DNA from: Paenibacillus sediminis
GTDB lineage: Bacteria > Bacillota > Bacilli > Paenibacillales > Paenibacillaceae
Length of the DNA stretch: 64,000 bases
Direction of reading: 5' to 3'
NCBI RefSeq assembly: GCF_017873765.1
Contig: NZ_JAGGKP010000006.1
Location: 1 to 64,000, forward strand
The notes under the pieces were generated by a model. That model worked only from the letters and a program-made list of their open reading frames with translations, did no database searches and was not told where the DNA came from. Shown in pieces: positions 43,591 to 53,002 of this stretch; positions within the stretch are counted from its first letter, which is position 1, and each line of letters begins with the position of its first letter. A program made the position numbers and the translations under genes.

Positions 43591-44922
43591 ATGAATGACA
43601 AAATCGTGATGCCGGTATGGACGTTCGGCCTGTTCATTGTGGTGATGAATACGACGATGTTTAACGTGTCAATTCCGAGCATTATTCAAGATCTTAGTAT
43701 CTCAGCTGATCTCGGATCATGGGTTATATCAAGCTACTCGATCGGCTATGCCTTGTCGACCGTCATTTACAGCAGACTTTCGGACGCCATACCGATTCGC
43801 AGACTGCTTGCTGTAGGGTTAACTGTCCTCGGCCTTTCATCGGTCTTCGGGATCTTTGCGCATGAATTTCATCTATTACTGATTGCCCGCATTCTGCAGT
43901 CGGCAGGCGCAGGTGTAATGGCTGGCCTTGGACTCGTTCTTGCGAGTCGTTATATTCCTTATGAAAGACGCGGAAGAGCTATTGCGATGATTTCCTCAGG
44001 AAGTGCGATGGCATTCGGGCTTGGTCCAATCGTTGGGGGGCTTATTAGTGAATACTTAGGGTGGAACGGATTGTTCGCCGTCACTTGCCTCGTTCTTGTT
44101 ATACTTCCAGTGCTGTACCGTATGGTACCGAAAGAACAGGCGAAGCCTTTTCACTTTGATGTTCTCGGTGCTGCGCTGACTGTCGTCAATGCGGCAACAC
44201 TTTTGACAGCTGTAATGCAGCGCTCAGTCATCTGGCTAGCCGTCAGCATTGTTTCTTTCATCGCTCACGCTTCGTATCTCAAGAGAGCGAAAGAACCTTT
44301 TATTAACCCGGCCTTGCTGACGAAGCCAGCGTATAGAAAACTTTCGGCTGTAGGTTTTTGTATCTTGGTCCTTAACCTAGGCAACCTATTCCTTATGCCG
44401 CTTGCTCTAGCCAATTTATTCGGCAAATCAGCGATGGCCATCGGCTTGATGATCGCACCTGGGGCTATTTTATCCGCTTTCTTAACACGATTTGTCGGAC
44501 GATGGATTGATCGGTACGGTAACTTACGATTTCTATTTCTCGGACACGGCATTCTTGCCTTCGTGTTAGCTCTGTTTGCTGCCGATCTCGCTGCCTCGCC
44601 TTTCATTATTCTTGCAGGCTACATATGCTTTTCGCCTGCCTTCTCTGCAACAATTGCATCATTAAATAACGAGACATCTCGCATTCTGCCTAAAAAGCTG
44701 ATCGGCTCTGGTATGGGACTTCTGCAGATGATTCAGTTCTTCGGCGGCTCTTTTTCCGTTGCCGTGTGCGGTCTTCTTCTCGCATTTCAACAAGATGTCC
44801 CGCTTGTTAGTGCCTACAGGCACGTGTACGAACTGTTATTGCTCGTATGTCTGTGCTCACTAGGCGTGCTGCTGTGGTACCGGCGATCTAACCATAAAGA
44901 ATTGGTAAATCAAGCGGCCTGA
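43591..44922 (+). CDS. MFS transporter, DHA2-like
   Basis: A 443-residue major facilitator protein of the TetA(L)/EmrB-like drug antiporter group, with 12-14 helices. Motifs include NTTMFNVSIPSIIQDL in helix 1, a motif A variant YSRLSDAIPIRRLL, and the antiporter motif C region SGSAMAFGLGPIVGG. The ATG at 43591 is preceded by AGGATGG; an in-frame start slightly upstream is possible. The gene is intact, unlike the exporter at 39351. It ends at a strong terminator. The substrate is unknown. Confidence 0.88.
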   Translation: MNDKIVMPVWTFGLFIVVMNTTMFNVSIPSIIQDLSISADLGSWVISSYSIGYALSTVIYSRLSDAIPIRRLLAVGLTVLGLSSVFGIFAHEFHLLLIARILQSAGAGVMAGLGLVLASRYIPYERRGRAIAMISSGSAMAFGLGPIVGGLISEYLGWNGLFAVTCLVLVILPVLYRMVPKEQAKPFHFDVLGAALTVVNAATLLTAVMQRSVIWLAVSIVSFIAHASYLKRAKEPFINPALLTKPAYRKLSAVGFCILVLNLGNLFLMPLALANLFGKSAMAIGLMIAPGAILSAFLTRFVGRWIDRYGNLRFLFLGHGILAFVLALFAADLAASPFIILAGYICFSPAFSATIASLNNETSRILPKKLIGSGMGLLQMIQFFGGSFSVAVCGLLLAFQQDVPLVSAYRHVYELLLLVCLCSLGVLLWYRRSNHKELVNQAA

Positions 44923-44935
44923 CGAAGAGACATTA

Positions 44936-44971
44936 AAAAAGCTCAAGCGTATTTCAGCTTGAGCTTTTTTA
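44936..44971. terminator. Bidirectional terminator
   Basis: AAAAAAGCTCAAGC and GCTTGAGCTTTTTT around an 8-nt loop, between the convergent MFS and thioesterase genes. The stem core GCTCAAGC also occurs in the terminator at 32011-32054. Confidence 0.92.
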
Positions 44972-44982
44972 TGTAACTTTGT

Positions 44983-45495
44983 TTATTCCCAATATTTATT
45001 TGTCGTTAAATGTTGAGCGAATTTTTTACTTTCTTCTCTGCGCAATCTGCGCAAATCCGCGCGGCCTTTCGCCGTCTCGTACATCATTTTTTCTTCAGCC
45101 GTTTCTGGAACAACTGGTGGCACAGGGGTTGGAACTCCATTCTCATCAAGTGCCACAAAAGTTAAGAAAGATGTTGCCGCAATTCTTCGCTCTCCAGTAA
45201 ATAAATTTTCCGCTATGATTTTAACGAAAATTTCCATACTTGTTTTACCTGTATAACTGACATACGATTCAAGACATACTGAATCGGTTTGTTCGATAGG
45301 ACTTAGAAAGTCGACAGAGTCAGTAGACGCAGTAACGACGGATTTACGGCAGTGCCGCATCGCAGAAATGGAAGCGACATCGTCGATGTTGCGCATTAAA
45401 GCGCCGCCAAACAATGTACCATGATTGTTGACGTCATTTGGAAAGACATGAGATGTTTTAATCGTAAGCGATGTTTTACATGTGACCGGTTCCAT
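44983..45495 (-). CDS. ykhA: Acyl-CoA thioesterase, YkhA-like hotdog
   Basis: A 170-residue hotdog-fold acyl-CoA hydrolase. The family motif NHGTLFGGALMRNIDDVA contains the catalytic region, followed by VDFLSPIEQTDSV and the partner strand of the hotdog. It releases free acid and CoA from acyl-CoAs. The start at 45495 has AAAGGGG upstream. It lies 94 bp after purT in the same direction, with its own extended -10 promoter in the gap. Confidence 0.9.
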   Translation of the reverse strand: MEPVTCKTSLTIKTSHVFPNDVNNHGTLFGGALMRNIDDVASISAMRHCRKSVVTASTDSVDFLSPIEQTDSVCLESYVSYTGKTSMEIFVKIIAENLFTGERRIAATSFLTFVALDENGVPTPVPPVVPETAEEKMMYETAKGRADLRRLRREESKKFAQHLTTNKYWE

Positions 45496-45536
45496 GATGT
45501 AATCCCCTTTTTTTGACCTATACTTGTTTCCTATAT

Positions 45537-45545
45537 ATTGTAGCA
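45537..45545 (-). promoter_or_regulatory. Extended -10 promoter of the YkhA-like gene
   Basis: On the minus strand, TGC directly precedes TACAAT (45537-45542), 41 bp before the ATG. No clear -35 is present, as is usual for extended -10 promoters. Confidence 0.45.
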
Positions 45546-45589
45546 CATTTTTTTCATTTTTTATTACTGTAAAATGCAGAAAGGGGATA

Positions 45590-46750
45590 TTATGCTTCGG
45601 CAACAGCGAGCTTATCCAGCGCCTTCTTCGCGAGGGCACGTGCTTCTTGGGCCGAATCCGCTGACGATAACGCTACCGCCACTCGTCGTCCTACCTTCGT
45701 AACCGGCTTACCGAAGATACGCAGCTGCGTGTTAGGTACGGACAGCGCCTCGTCTATTCCAGTAATGCGATAATTGTCCTGCTCACGACCTGCTTTCAGC
45801 GGTCGGCTGGCGCCCGGCGTCATCAGCACAATCTCTGGGATAGGATACCCAAGGATCGCACGGACGTGAAGGGCGAATTCGGAAAGATTTTGCGTCACCA
45901 GCGTCACTAATCCTGTATCATGCGGCCGCGGCGAAACTTCACTGAAATACACTTTGTCTTCCGCTAAGAAAAGCTCGACACCAAACAGACCATATCCGCC
46001 AAGCTCGTCCGTAATTGTCTTCGCGATGCGCTTTGCTTCCTCGATCTGGCTGTCTGTCATGTCGTGGGGTTGCCAAGACTCGATGTAATCCCCGTTCTCC
46101 TGAATATGCCCGATTGGCGCGCAGAAGCTCGTCCCGCTCACCGAACGAACTGTAAGCAGCGTAATCTCTGACTGGAAGCGGATAAACTCTTCAATGATGA
46201 CTCGCCCGTTCTGTACTCGCCCGCCTTCCATCGCAATATTCCAGCTGTGTTCAATGTCCTTCTCTGAACGACAAACGCTTTGCCCTTTGCCGGAAGAACT
46301 CATGAGAGGCTTGACGACGCAAGGGTAGCCGATATCTTTGACTGCTTGTACGAACTGCTCGTACGTATCGGCGAATTTATACCCAGCTGTAGGTAGTCCC
46401 AGTTTCTCAGAGGCAAGCCGACGAATACCTTCGCGATCCATTGTCATTTTCGCCGCACGAGCGGTAGGAATGACGCGATAGCCCTCTTCCTCTAACTTCA
46501 CAAGCTCGGAAGTAGCTAATGCCTCAATCTCAGGTACGATGAGGTCCGGTTTTTCCTGTTCGATAATTTCCCGCAGACGCTCCGGATCCAGCATATCAAT
46601 CACATAACTGCGATGGGCAACATGCATGGCTGGTGCGTGTGCGTAGCGGTCTACCGCGACCGTCTCCACGCCTAACCGCTGAGCTTCGATAATGACTTCC
46701 TTCCCCAATTCCCCGGCGCCGAGCAGCAGCATTTTCTTTGTTGTTAACAT
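45590..46750 (-). CDS. purT: Formate-dependent phosphoribosylglycinamide formyltransferase PurT
   Basis: A 386-residue ATP-grasp enzyme of purine synthesis. It uses formate and ATP, not formyl-folate, to turn GAR into formyl-GAR. Visible features are the N-terminal [17 protein letters not shown], the GAR-site SYVIDMLD, the ATP-grasp loop [13 protein letters not shown] and the metal ligands in FGVELF and [12 protein letters not shown]. The ATG at 46750 has GGGGG about 8 nt upstream. The gene is under a ZTP riboswitch. Its use of formate links to the formate dehydrogenase cluster only in theme. Confidence 0.96.
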   Translation of the reverse strand: MLTTKKMLLLGAGELGKEVIIEAQRLGVETVAVDRYAHAPAMHVAHRSYVIDMLDPERLREIIEQEKPDLIVPEIEALATSELVKLEEEGYRVIPTARAAKMTMDREGIRRLASEKLGLPTAGYKFADTYEQFVQAVKDIGYPCVVKPLMSSSGKGQSVCRSEKDIEHSWNIAMEGGRVQNGRVIIEEFIRFQSEITLLTVRSVSGTSFCAPIGHIQENGDYIESWQPHDMTDSQIEEAKRIAKTITDELGGYGLFGVELFLAEDKVYFSEVSPRPHDTGLVTLVTQNLSEFALHVRAILGYPIPEIVLMTPGASRPLKAGREQDNYRITGIDEALSVPNTQLRIFGKPVTKVGRRVAVALSSADSAQEARALAKKALDKLAVAEA

Positions 46751-46793
46751 TTCTTCATCCCCCAATTCATCCTATTAGAGTGCGTAGAAACAT

Positions 46794-46828
46794 AAAAAGA
46801 GGCAAGGAGTATAAATCTCCTTACCTCT
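46794..46828 (-). terminator. Riboswitch expression-platform terminator
   Basis: On the minus strand, AGAGGTAAGGAG and CTCCTTGCCTCT form a 12-bp stem with one non-Watson-Crick pair, followed by TTTTT. It begins right after the aptamer. Without ZTP it should end transcription before purT. Confidence 0.85.
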
Positions 46829-46898
46829 GCCCAGGCGTACGGCCGCTTCCATCTATGTGCTCCCTCATGGTTACCCATGCTCCGCCAGTCACACATAG
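46828..46898 (-). promoter_or_regulatory. ZTP (pfl) riboswitch aptamer
   Basis: The minus-strand RNA shows the ZTP/ZMP riboswitch hallmarks: P1 CTATGTG/CACATAG, the conserved GTGACTGGCG, a CATGGG/CCATG helix, GGGAGCAC, and the 3' domain GGCCGTACGCCTGGGCA. ZTP and ZMP build up when 10-formyl-tetrahydrofolate is low. Switching on a formate-dependent PurT then bypasses the folate need, so the target makes biological sense. A terminator follows as the expression platform. Confidence 0.93.
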
Positions 46899-46918
46899 AC
46901 ATTTAAGTTGTTAACTTG

Positions 46919-46947
46919 AGCATACTGAAATCTTCGAGGAATTGCAA
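46919..46947 (-). promoter_or_regulatory. purT/riboswitch promoter
   Basis: On the minus strand, TTGCAA (46942-46947), a 17-bp spacer and TATGCT (46919-46924), about 20 bp upstream of the aptamer. Confidence 0.7.
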
Positions 46948-46974
46948 TATATCGTATCGCATTTCATTTCAAAT

Positions 46975-47445
46975 TCATACTGTTACGTTTGCACCTTCGA
47001 AAGCAATGATTTTGGCCCGGGCGTCGTCTGGCAGCGGCAAGCTTTTCCCGCTCTTTGTATCGATATAAACCATAGCTCCTCGGCCGACTGCCTTCAATTC
47101 ACCTGTCAGGGCTTGGACGACTGCATATTCCAAATCGAATGAGGAACGACCAAGCTTAGCGATTCTTACATGGAGCTTCAGCGGATCTTTTATGAAAATT
47201 TGCCCTAAATACTGACATTCCAAATCCGCAACAACCGAAATCGTTTCTTGGTTAAAGAGAGAATCTGATAATTCCAAATGCTCAAGATAATCCACCCGGC
47301 CTTGTTCGAAATAAATAAAATAGCTTACATTGTTGAGATGTCCCAGTAAATCCGTCTCTGAATAACGAACTTTGATAGGAATTGAAAATTGGAACTTTTG
47401 GAGCCATCCCTGCGGATCAGGCTGAACATACGATATTTGTCTCAT
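46975..47445 (-). CDS. 4HBT-type acyl-CoA thioesterase
   Basis: A 156-residue single hotdog protein of the 4-hydroxybenzoyl-CoA thioesterase/FadM type. The catalytic region IKVRYSETDLLGHLNNVSYF is clear, with the active acid and the helix leading into YFEQGRVDYLEH. It hydrolyses acyl-CoA or acyl-ACP esters; chain length is unknown. The ATG at 47445 follows AGGAA closely, and longer in-frame options lack a binding site. It is a monocistronic gene just upstream of the purT promoter. Confidence 0.88.
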   Translation of the reverse strand: MRQISYVQPDPQGWLQKFQFSIPIKVRYSETDLLGHLNNVSYFIYFEQGRVDYLEHLELSDSLFNQETISVVADLECQYLGQIFIKDPLKLHVRIAKLGRSSFDLEYAVVQALTGELKAVGRGAMVYIDTKSGKSLPLPDDARAKIIAFEGANVTV

Positions 47446-47695
47446 CGTTCTTCCTACTTCCCTATGTATTGTAAACTTCATATTCAATTTGATTATACTA
47501 AACAATTTTTATCTAGCCAATTATTACCATATAAAAGAATCATACCATTCTGACAGTCGAGCACCTTTTTGTCGAATGGCCACGAATTTGCCCGCTTAAA
47601 TGACTAGATTCAATAAGGCTTATTTCACATGCTGCCGCAATATAATTTTGCTAGACTATGATTGTAATGAAATTAGGTTAAGGAGGATGAACAAA

Positions 47696-49297
47696 TTGGA
47701 CAAATCAAACCTGGAACATGCCAATTACGTTCGGATACCCGGCAGTGAGCGAACCGCTTTACCTAGTGCTCGAAAAATAGGTTCGGCAGAGCCAAACGAG
47801 CAGATGTCCGTGACTGTACTCGTACGTCGTCCCTCTATTACCAACATTAAGCCGAGTCAAAGCCGATTTCTTAGCCGCGAACAATTCGCTGCTGACCACA
47901 GCATCGACCCTGAAGATTTGAAGAAAGTAGAGCAATTCTCACATGAACACGGACTCGAGATTAAGGAGATTAACGTCGCTGCAGGAACTATAGTACTGAC
48001 AGGATCGATACTCGATTTTAGCAAAGCCTTTGATGTTGAACTCACGAATTACGAACACACGGATTTTACTTACAGGGGACGTGAGGGCCATGTCCACATA
48101 CCCGAGGACCTCGCTGATATCATTGAAGCCGTTGTAGGTCTAGACAACCGTCCGCAAGCTATTCCTCATTTTCGCATTCTTGAAGAAACTGAACCATTTG
48201 CAAGAAGTAATGCGGCCAAACCATCCTTCACACCACCCGAAGTGGCACAGCTCTATAACTTCCCATCTGATATAAACTGCAATGATCAATGCATCGGCAT
48301 TATTGAATTAGGCGGCGGCTACCGCAGCGATGATTTGGAAACGTACTTCAATTCTCTCGGTATTCCCAGTCCAACCATTACAGACGTATCTATAGGGGGC
48401 AAAAAGAACCAACCAACTGGCGATCCAAATGGACCAGACGGCGAAGTCGTACTCGACATTGAAATAGCCGCGGCTGTTGCACCAGGAGCACGTATCGCTG
48501 TTTATTTTGCTCCAAATACAGATGCTGGATTTCTGCGCGCCATTACGACTGCTATCCATGATAACGTCAGTAAACCTTCTGTGATCTCGATTAGTTGGGG
48601 TAATGCTGAGAGCAGGTGGACACTTCAGGCGATGAAAGCTATGAATCGTGCCTTCCAAGATGCGGCGGCACTTGGTATTACGATTTGCTGCGCTTCAGGA
48701 GATACAGGCTCGTCCGATGGTATAAACGATGGTCTTGTTCATGTTGATTTCCCGGCTTCGAGTCCTTACGTTCTAGGATGCGGCGGCACGCGCCTTGAGG
48801 GCTCCAATCATACAATTACAAATGAAGTTGTGTGGAATGAAGGAATAGACAGCGGTACTGGCGGCGGAGTGAGTCATGTATTCGATCTGCCGAGCTGGCA
48901 AGAGAAAGCTCATGTTCCTCCTTCAGCAAACCCTGGAAGCCGAGCAGGGCGCGGTGTTCCTGATGTGGCTGGCAATGCCGATCCTGCTACTGGTTACGAA
49001 GTATTAGTTGACGGAAGAAGATTTATTATTGGCGGAACGAGTGCGGTAGCACCCCTGTGGGCAGGATTGATTGCAATCATCAATCAGAAACTAGGTCGAT
49101 CGGTTGGCTTTGTTAACCCTGTTCTCTATAGCTTATCTCCTGAAGGAAAAGCATTTCACGACATCACAATCGGCAACAATGACACCGATCATGGAACCGG
49201 ACCTTATCCATCACAAGCAGGCTGGGATGCTTGTACTGGCCTAGGCAGTCCAGATGGCACACAATTGATGAAGGAACTTATTACACGGTACAGTTAA
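47696..49297 (+). CDS. Sedolisin (S53) protease, kumamolisin-like
   Basis: A 533-residue acid-active serine-carboxyl protease. The prodomain covers about 1-172 and the mature enzyme starts near residue 173. The catalytic set is complete: E250 and D254 (GEVVLDIE), the oxyanion D336 (ASGDTGSSDG) and Ser449 (GGTSAVAPLWAG), with W301 in SISWG. Spacing matches kumamolisin. The calcium site is in the C-terminal HDITIGNNDT and GWDACTGLGSPDG region. No standard signal peptide is seen, as in kumamolisin precursors. Start TTG at 47696 lies 9 nt after AAGGAGG; the ATG at 47687 touches that site. Confidence 0.92.
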   Translation: MDKSNLEHANYVRIPGSERTALPSARKIGSAEPNEQMSVTVLVRRPSITNIKPSQSRFLSREQFAADHSIDPEDLKKVEQFSHEHGLEIKEINVAAGTIVLTGSILDFSKAFDVELTNYEHTDFTYRGREGHVHIPEDLADIIEAVVGLDNRPQAIPHFRILEETEPFARSNAAKPSFTPPEVAQLYNFPSDINCNDQCIGIIELGGGYRSDDLETYFNSLGIPSPTITDVSIGGKKNQPTGDPNGPDGEVVLDIEIAAAVAPGARIAVYFAPNTDAGFLRAITTAIHDNVSKPSVISISWGNAESRWTLQAMKAMNRAFQDAAALGITICCASGDTGSSDGINDGLVHVDFPASSPYVLGCGGTRLEGSNHTITNEVVWNEGIDSGTGGGVSHVFDLPSWQEKAHVPPSANPGSRAGRGVPDVAGNADPATGYEVLVDGRRFIIGGTSAVAPLWAGLIAIINQKLGRSVGFVNPVLYSLSPEGKAFHDITIGNNDTDHGTGPYPSQAGWDACTGLGSPDGTQLMKELITRYS

Positions 49298-49308
49298 CTG
49301 CCGAAGAA

Positions 49309-49344
49309 ATCAGAGGTCAGCCGGATCTTTCTGGCTGACCTCTT
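49309..49344. terminator. Terminator between protease and OB-fold-like genes
   Basis: AGAGGTCAGCC and GGCTGACCTCT around an 8-nt loop, followed by TTTATT. It ends at the stop codon of the convergent gene. Confidence 0.85.
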
Positions 49345-49820
49345 TATTCATACTCTTCACCATGATATATGACGAAACCGACCGGTCTGTGCGTAAAATG
49401 GATACACGGCTCTCCTTCGCGATTGTCCGGGGTAATGTACACATGGTTTTCATCTATATATTCGCCCTGAAGTTCGATCGATTGTCCTGCTTCAAGTCCT
49501 TGGATAGGCTTAGGAATTCCAAGATGATCCCCGTAACGAACTGCAACAAAATGCTCTTTCTCCAAGTTAACTATAGAAGGATCGCTTCCCTTAATGCTAA
49601 TGATTTGTTTGATCATCACAAAAAAATGGTGGTGCATTGATCCCTTCGCTTCTGCATCTGGATGCACTTTAATAATGTCAGCTATGACGTGAATAACCGG
49701 TCCATGCAAGGAAAGCGGATGGAGCTGATGACCGTAACAATCGTCCGTAATCGTATGTCCGAAATGCGGGTGTTTAAATAGGTTATTTTGATGACGAGAC
49801 AGCAAAAATGATCCTTTCAT
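49344..49820 (-). CDS. Uncharacterised protein, DUF3465/OB-fold-like C-terminus
   Basis: A 158-residue soluble protein of unknown function. It is rich in His early on (HPHFGHTITDDCYGHQLHP, then KGSMHHHFFV). The C-terminal half reads like a small OB fold: AVRYGDHLGIPKPI, GQSIELQGEYIDEN, then CIHFTHRPVGFVIY. This resembles DUF3465, a nucleic-acid-binding-like family, but only loosely. The start is one of two adjacent ATGs after AAGGAGG; 49820 gives the better spacing. It converges on the sedolisin gene; no functional link can be shown. Confidence 0.7.
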   Translation of the reverse strand: MKGSFLLSRHQNNLFKHPHFGHTITDDCYGHQLHPLSLHGPVIHVIADIIKVHPDAEAKGSMHHHFFVMIKQIISIKGSDPSIVNLEKEHFVAVRYGDHLGIPKPIQGLEAGQSIELQGEYIDENHVYITPDNREGEPCIHFTHRPVGFVIYHGEEYE

Positions 49821-49947
49821 CATAAATCCCTCCTTAAGCATAAATGGACGTATATATAAATTAATTATAGTTTTGAACATCATAATAATATATAGGTTCA
49901 TAGAAGCAGGACTACCTGCTCTCCTATCTGTTGTAATATATTGTAAA

Positions 49948-49976
49948 TTGACTTATTCATTCTCCTTTGCTAGATT
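49948..49976 (+). promoter_or_regulatory. brnQ promoter
   Basis: TTGACT (49948-49953), a 17-bp spacer and TAGATT (49971-49976), 30 bp before the TTG start. Confidence 0.6.
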
Positions 49977-50006
49977 GTTTTTTAATTTAATAAAGGAGAG
50001 ATTACT

Positions 50007-51302
50007 TTGAGGAAACTGGACACCTTATTTATTGGATTCATGCTGTTTTCGATGTTTTTTGGAGCAGGGAATCTGATTTTTCCGCCATTTCTAGGAGCGC
50101 AGTCTGGAACCTCATATTGGCTCGCGATGTCAGGATTCATCGTTACAGGAGTTGGACTTCCTTTTGCCGTACTGTTTGCGATTTCCCTTGTACAAGGCGG
50201 CATTCAGACGATTGGGAATCGTGTTCACCCGCTATTCAGTACCATCTTTATGGTTATTATTTATTTATGTATTGGGCCATTCCTTGCCATCCCTAGAAAT
50301 GCCAATGTTGCATATGAGATGGGGATTAAACCGTTCCTTGGCAGTTCATCCTCGGCATGGGTGTTATTCTTATTCACCGCTCTATTCTTTGCCGTTGCGT
50401 ATATCGTGAGCTTAAACCCGTCCAAAATGGAAAAATATATGGGGCGCTGGATTACGCCTGCCCTGCTCATCTCAATGGTTGTCTTATGTGTAGTCGGATT
50501 TATTAAACTGGATGATCCCTTCCAATCCCCAATAGGACAATATACTCATGGAGCTTTTTCTACAGGGTTCATTGAAGGATACAATACGATGGATGCACTT
50601 GCTTCATTGGCTTTTGGGATTGTCATTCTTACAGCAATCCAGCAAAGAGGCATACATGACAAAAAGCAATTGACCAAATATACGCTCACAGCCAGCTTAA
50701 TTGCCGGAGTATTGCTTGCAATGATTTATGTGAGTCTCGGATTAATTGGCGGCAAAATGGCTGCAAACGGCTCGTTTACAAATGGTACGGACATCCTAAC
50801 GTCTGCCTCGACCCTTTTACTCGGACAAGGCGGAAAGGCGCTCCTTGGATTCATCTTTACTCTTGCTTGCTTTACAACCGTCGTAGGATTGACAACAGCT
50901 TGCGGCCAATATTTCTCGAAGCTCATTCCAAAGGCAAGCTATAAAGCTGTCGTAACCATCGTCACACTGATCGGTTTCACTCTATCGAATCTAGGGTTAA
51001 ACCAAATTCTTAAAGTGTCAGTTCCATTCCTTGTTACTGCTTATCCGTTAACGATCGTCTTAATCACGTTAACCTTTTTCCACCGTTTCTTTAACGGTTC
51101 GAGAAAAGTGTATGCGAGTGCTCTTCTATTCACAGGTGTGATTGCCTTAATTGAAGGATTAAATTCGTTCGGCTTGGATTTAGGACCGCTTCAGACCTTT
51201 AGAGACATTCTTCCACTATCCTCCGTTGGATTAGAATGGATTCTGCCAGCTCTTGTAGGTATTGTTGTAGGTATGGTCCTTAGCAGATTCAGCAAAAAAT
51301 AG
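50007..51302 (+). CDS. brnQ: Branched-chain amino acid carrier BrnQ
   Basis: A 431-residue LIVCS-family transporter that imports leucine, isoleucine and valine with a cation. It has about 12 helices and the family N-terminus FMLFSMFFGAGNLIFPPFLG. The start is TTG, 6 nt after AAAGGAGAG. It is a single gene with promoter and terminator. Its presence close to the branched-chain acyl-CoA operon at 53-64 kb fits use of these amino acids as carbon sources, but no shared regulation is visible. Confidence 0.94.
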   Translation: MRKLDTLFIGFMLFSMFFGAGNLIFPPFLGAQSGTSYWLAMSGFIVTGVGLPFAVLFAISLVQGGIQTIGNRVHPLFSTIFMVIIYLCIGPFLAIPRNANVAYEMGIKPFLGSSSSAWVLFLFTALFFAVAYIVSLNPSKMEKYMGRWITPALLISMVVLCVVGFIKLDDPFQSPIGQYTHGAFSTGFIEGYNTMDALASLAFGIVILTAIQQRGIHDKKQLTKYTLTASLIAGVLLAMIYVSLGLIGGKMAANGSFTNGTDILTSASTLLLGQGGKALLGFIFTLACFTTVVGLTTACGQYFSKLIPKASYKAVVTIVTLIGFTLSNLGLNQILKVSVPFLVTAYPLTIVLITLTFFHRFFNGSRKVYASALLFTGVIALIEGLNSFGLDLGPLQTFRDILPLSSVGLEWILPALVGIVVGMVLSRFSKK

Positions 51303-51364
51303 ATTTTATAACAGAAACTGCTATAAATTTCTTACTGAGACATTAAATGACCGCCCTATTCATC

Positions 51365-51396
51365 GAGCAGGTTGCATTGGCATCCTGCTCTTTTTC
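51365..51396 (+). terminator. Terminator after brnQ
   Basis: GAGCAGG and CCTGCTC, extended by an inner TGC/GCA pair, followed by TTTTT. Confidence 0.8.
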
Positions 51397-51492
51397 ATTT
51401 AGTTAAGCCGAAAGTAAAACTTATATTACCAAGTGGATAAGTTCGCAACAATTTGATCAACCTATTTGAATATAACGATAGGGGGTTATTTA

Positions 51493-52980
51493 ATGTGGAT
51501 TTTTTGGCTTTACATATTGAATGCAATCTTTATGTTAATCATAGCGATCCGCGAGGTGCGCAGGCCGGCAAAAGCTTTAAATTGGCTAGCTATAGGTCTT
51601 ATTTTGCCAATTATCGGTTTCGGATTATATCTCATGATTGAAAATCCAGTGAGCATTCGTCGGGAAAGACTCACTTCTCCGCACAATGAGTCAGATCCAT
51701 TACCGGATTCGTTCAGCCGTACATCCTCGATCATCGCTCAATCTTTAAGACAGTTGACAGTTCATGGGCTTAGGATGGGCCGAGTCCAGATGCTTACGAA
51801 CGGCATTGAAACCTATGATAAACTCATCGAATCCTTACAGAACGCGCAAAGCACCATTGATGTGGAATATTACATATATCGGTATGACCAGATTGGCAAA
51901 CGGATTACGGACGTGCTGATCGGACGGGCTGAATCCGGTGTGCATATCCGTTTCGTTAGAGACGGTTGGGGAAGTAGACAATTTCCACGTAATCAGATCA
52001 ATCGGATGATAGACGCCGGAATTGAGTGCCGGACGATATTTCCATTACGTTTTCCTTGGATACCTACTTTGACTTACCGCGATCATTGTAAGATTGTCGT
52101 GATCGACGGAAAAGAAGCTTTTACAGGTGGTATCAATGTTGGATATGAGTATACTGGATTAAAGCCAGACATAGGATTTTGGCGCGATACCCATATGCGA
52201 ATAATAGGGGAAGCTGCAAGGGATTTGCGGACAATATTCGATGCCCATTGGAACATCGCTTCGCAGGAAAGGATGAAAACAAAGACACCGCAGAAGCCCG
52301 CTCAAGATAAAAGGTATAAGTCACAGCACATCACTCCATCAGGCAGAGTAGCTCTTTCCGGATGGTCGGAAGAATGGGGTGCTGAGTTTGTTACGGGCGT
52401 TGATCCCATTCCGGGCTCAGAGGCGTTGCATAATGCATACATCCAGACGTTGGAAAGTAATCCTGGAATTCCAACTCAAGTCATCCGTCAGGCCTACTTT
52501 ATTTGTCTGACACAAGCGACTCATACCATTGACATAATCACCCCTTACTTTGTGCCTGAAGCGGATATCATTATGGCCCTAAAGACAGCCGTGGCACGCG
52601 GTGTACGTGTAAGATTGCTAGTTCCGCGCCGAGTAATTCCCCAAATCGTGGGGCCTGCGAGCCGTACTTACTATGGAGAACTGCTTGAAGCAGGGGTTCA
52701 TATTTATATGTATGAGAAAGGAGTGGTTCACGCGAAGGTGATGATCATCGATGAGGAAATGGCTGGGATAGGTTCAGCGAATTACGATATGCGAAGTTTT
52801 CGTTTGAATTATGAGGTCATTGAAATGGTGTACAGTGCTGACGTGGCCCGGGAACTCACGGAGCAATTCGAGCGCGATCTAATGGATTCCGCACCTTTGC
52901 TTATAGAAGAATTGAAACAGCGCTCCTATCCACAGCGTGTAATCGAGCAAGCAACACGCCTATTTTCTCCTTTATTATAA
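51493..52980 (+). CDS. cls: Cardiolipin synthase
   Basis: A 495-residue membrane-bound phospholipase D-type enzyme that joins two phosphatidylglycerols into cardiolipin. Two N-terminal membrane helices (FWLYILNAIFMLIIAI and WLAIGLILPIIGFGLYLMI) are followed by two HKD motifs, both intact: H-x-K-x4-D in YRDHCKIVVIDG with GGINVG, and in VHAKVMIIDE with GSANYD. The ATG at 51493 lies 7 nt after GGGGG; an upstream in-frame ATG has no binding site. The gene stands alone; no convincing promoter was found. Confidence 0.94.
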   Translation: MWIFWLYILNAIFMLIIAIREVRRPAKALNWLAIGLILPIIGFGLYLMIENPVSIRRERLTSPHNESDPLPDSFSRTSSIIAQSLRQLTVHGLRMGRVQMLTNGIETYDKLIESLQNAQSTIDVEYYIYRYDQIGKRITDVLIGRAESGVHIRFVRDGWGSRQFPRNQINRMIDAGIECRTIFPLRFPWIPTLTYRDHCKIVVIDGKEAFTGGINVGYEYTGLKPDIGFWRDTHMRIIGEAARDLRTIFDAHWNIASQERMKTKTPQKPAQDKRYKSQHITPSGRVALSGWSEEWGAEFVTGVDPIPGSEALHNAYIQTLESNPGIPTQVIRQAYFICLTQATHTIDIITPYFVPEADIIMALKTAVARGVRVRLLVPRRVIPQIVGPASRTYYGELLEAGVHIYMYEKGVVHAKVMIIDEEMAGIGSANYDMRSFRLNYEVIEMVYSADVARELTEQFERDLMDSAPLLIEELKQRSYPQRVIEQATRLFSPLL

Positions 52981-53002
52981 AACCTTGAATCTCTATGCAT
53001 TT

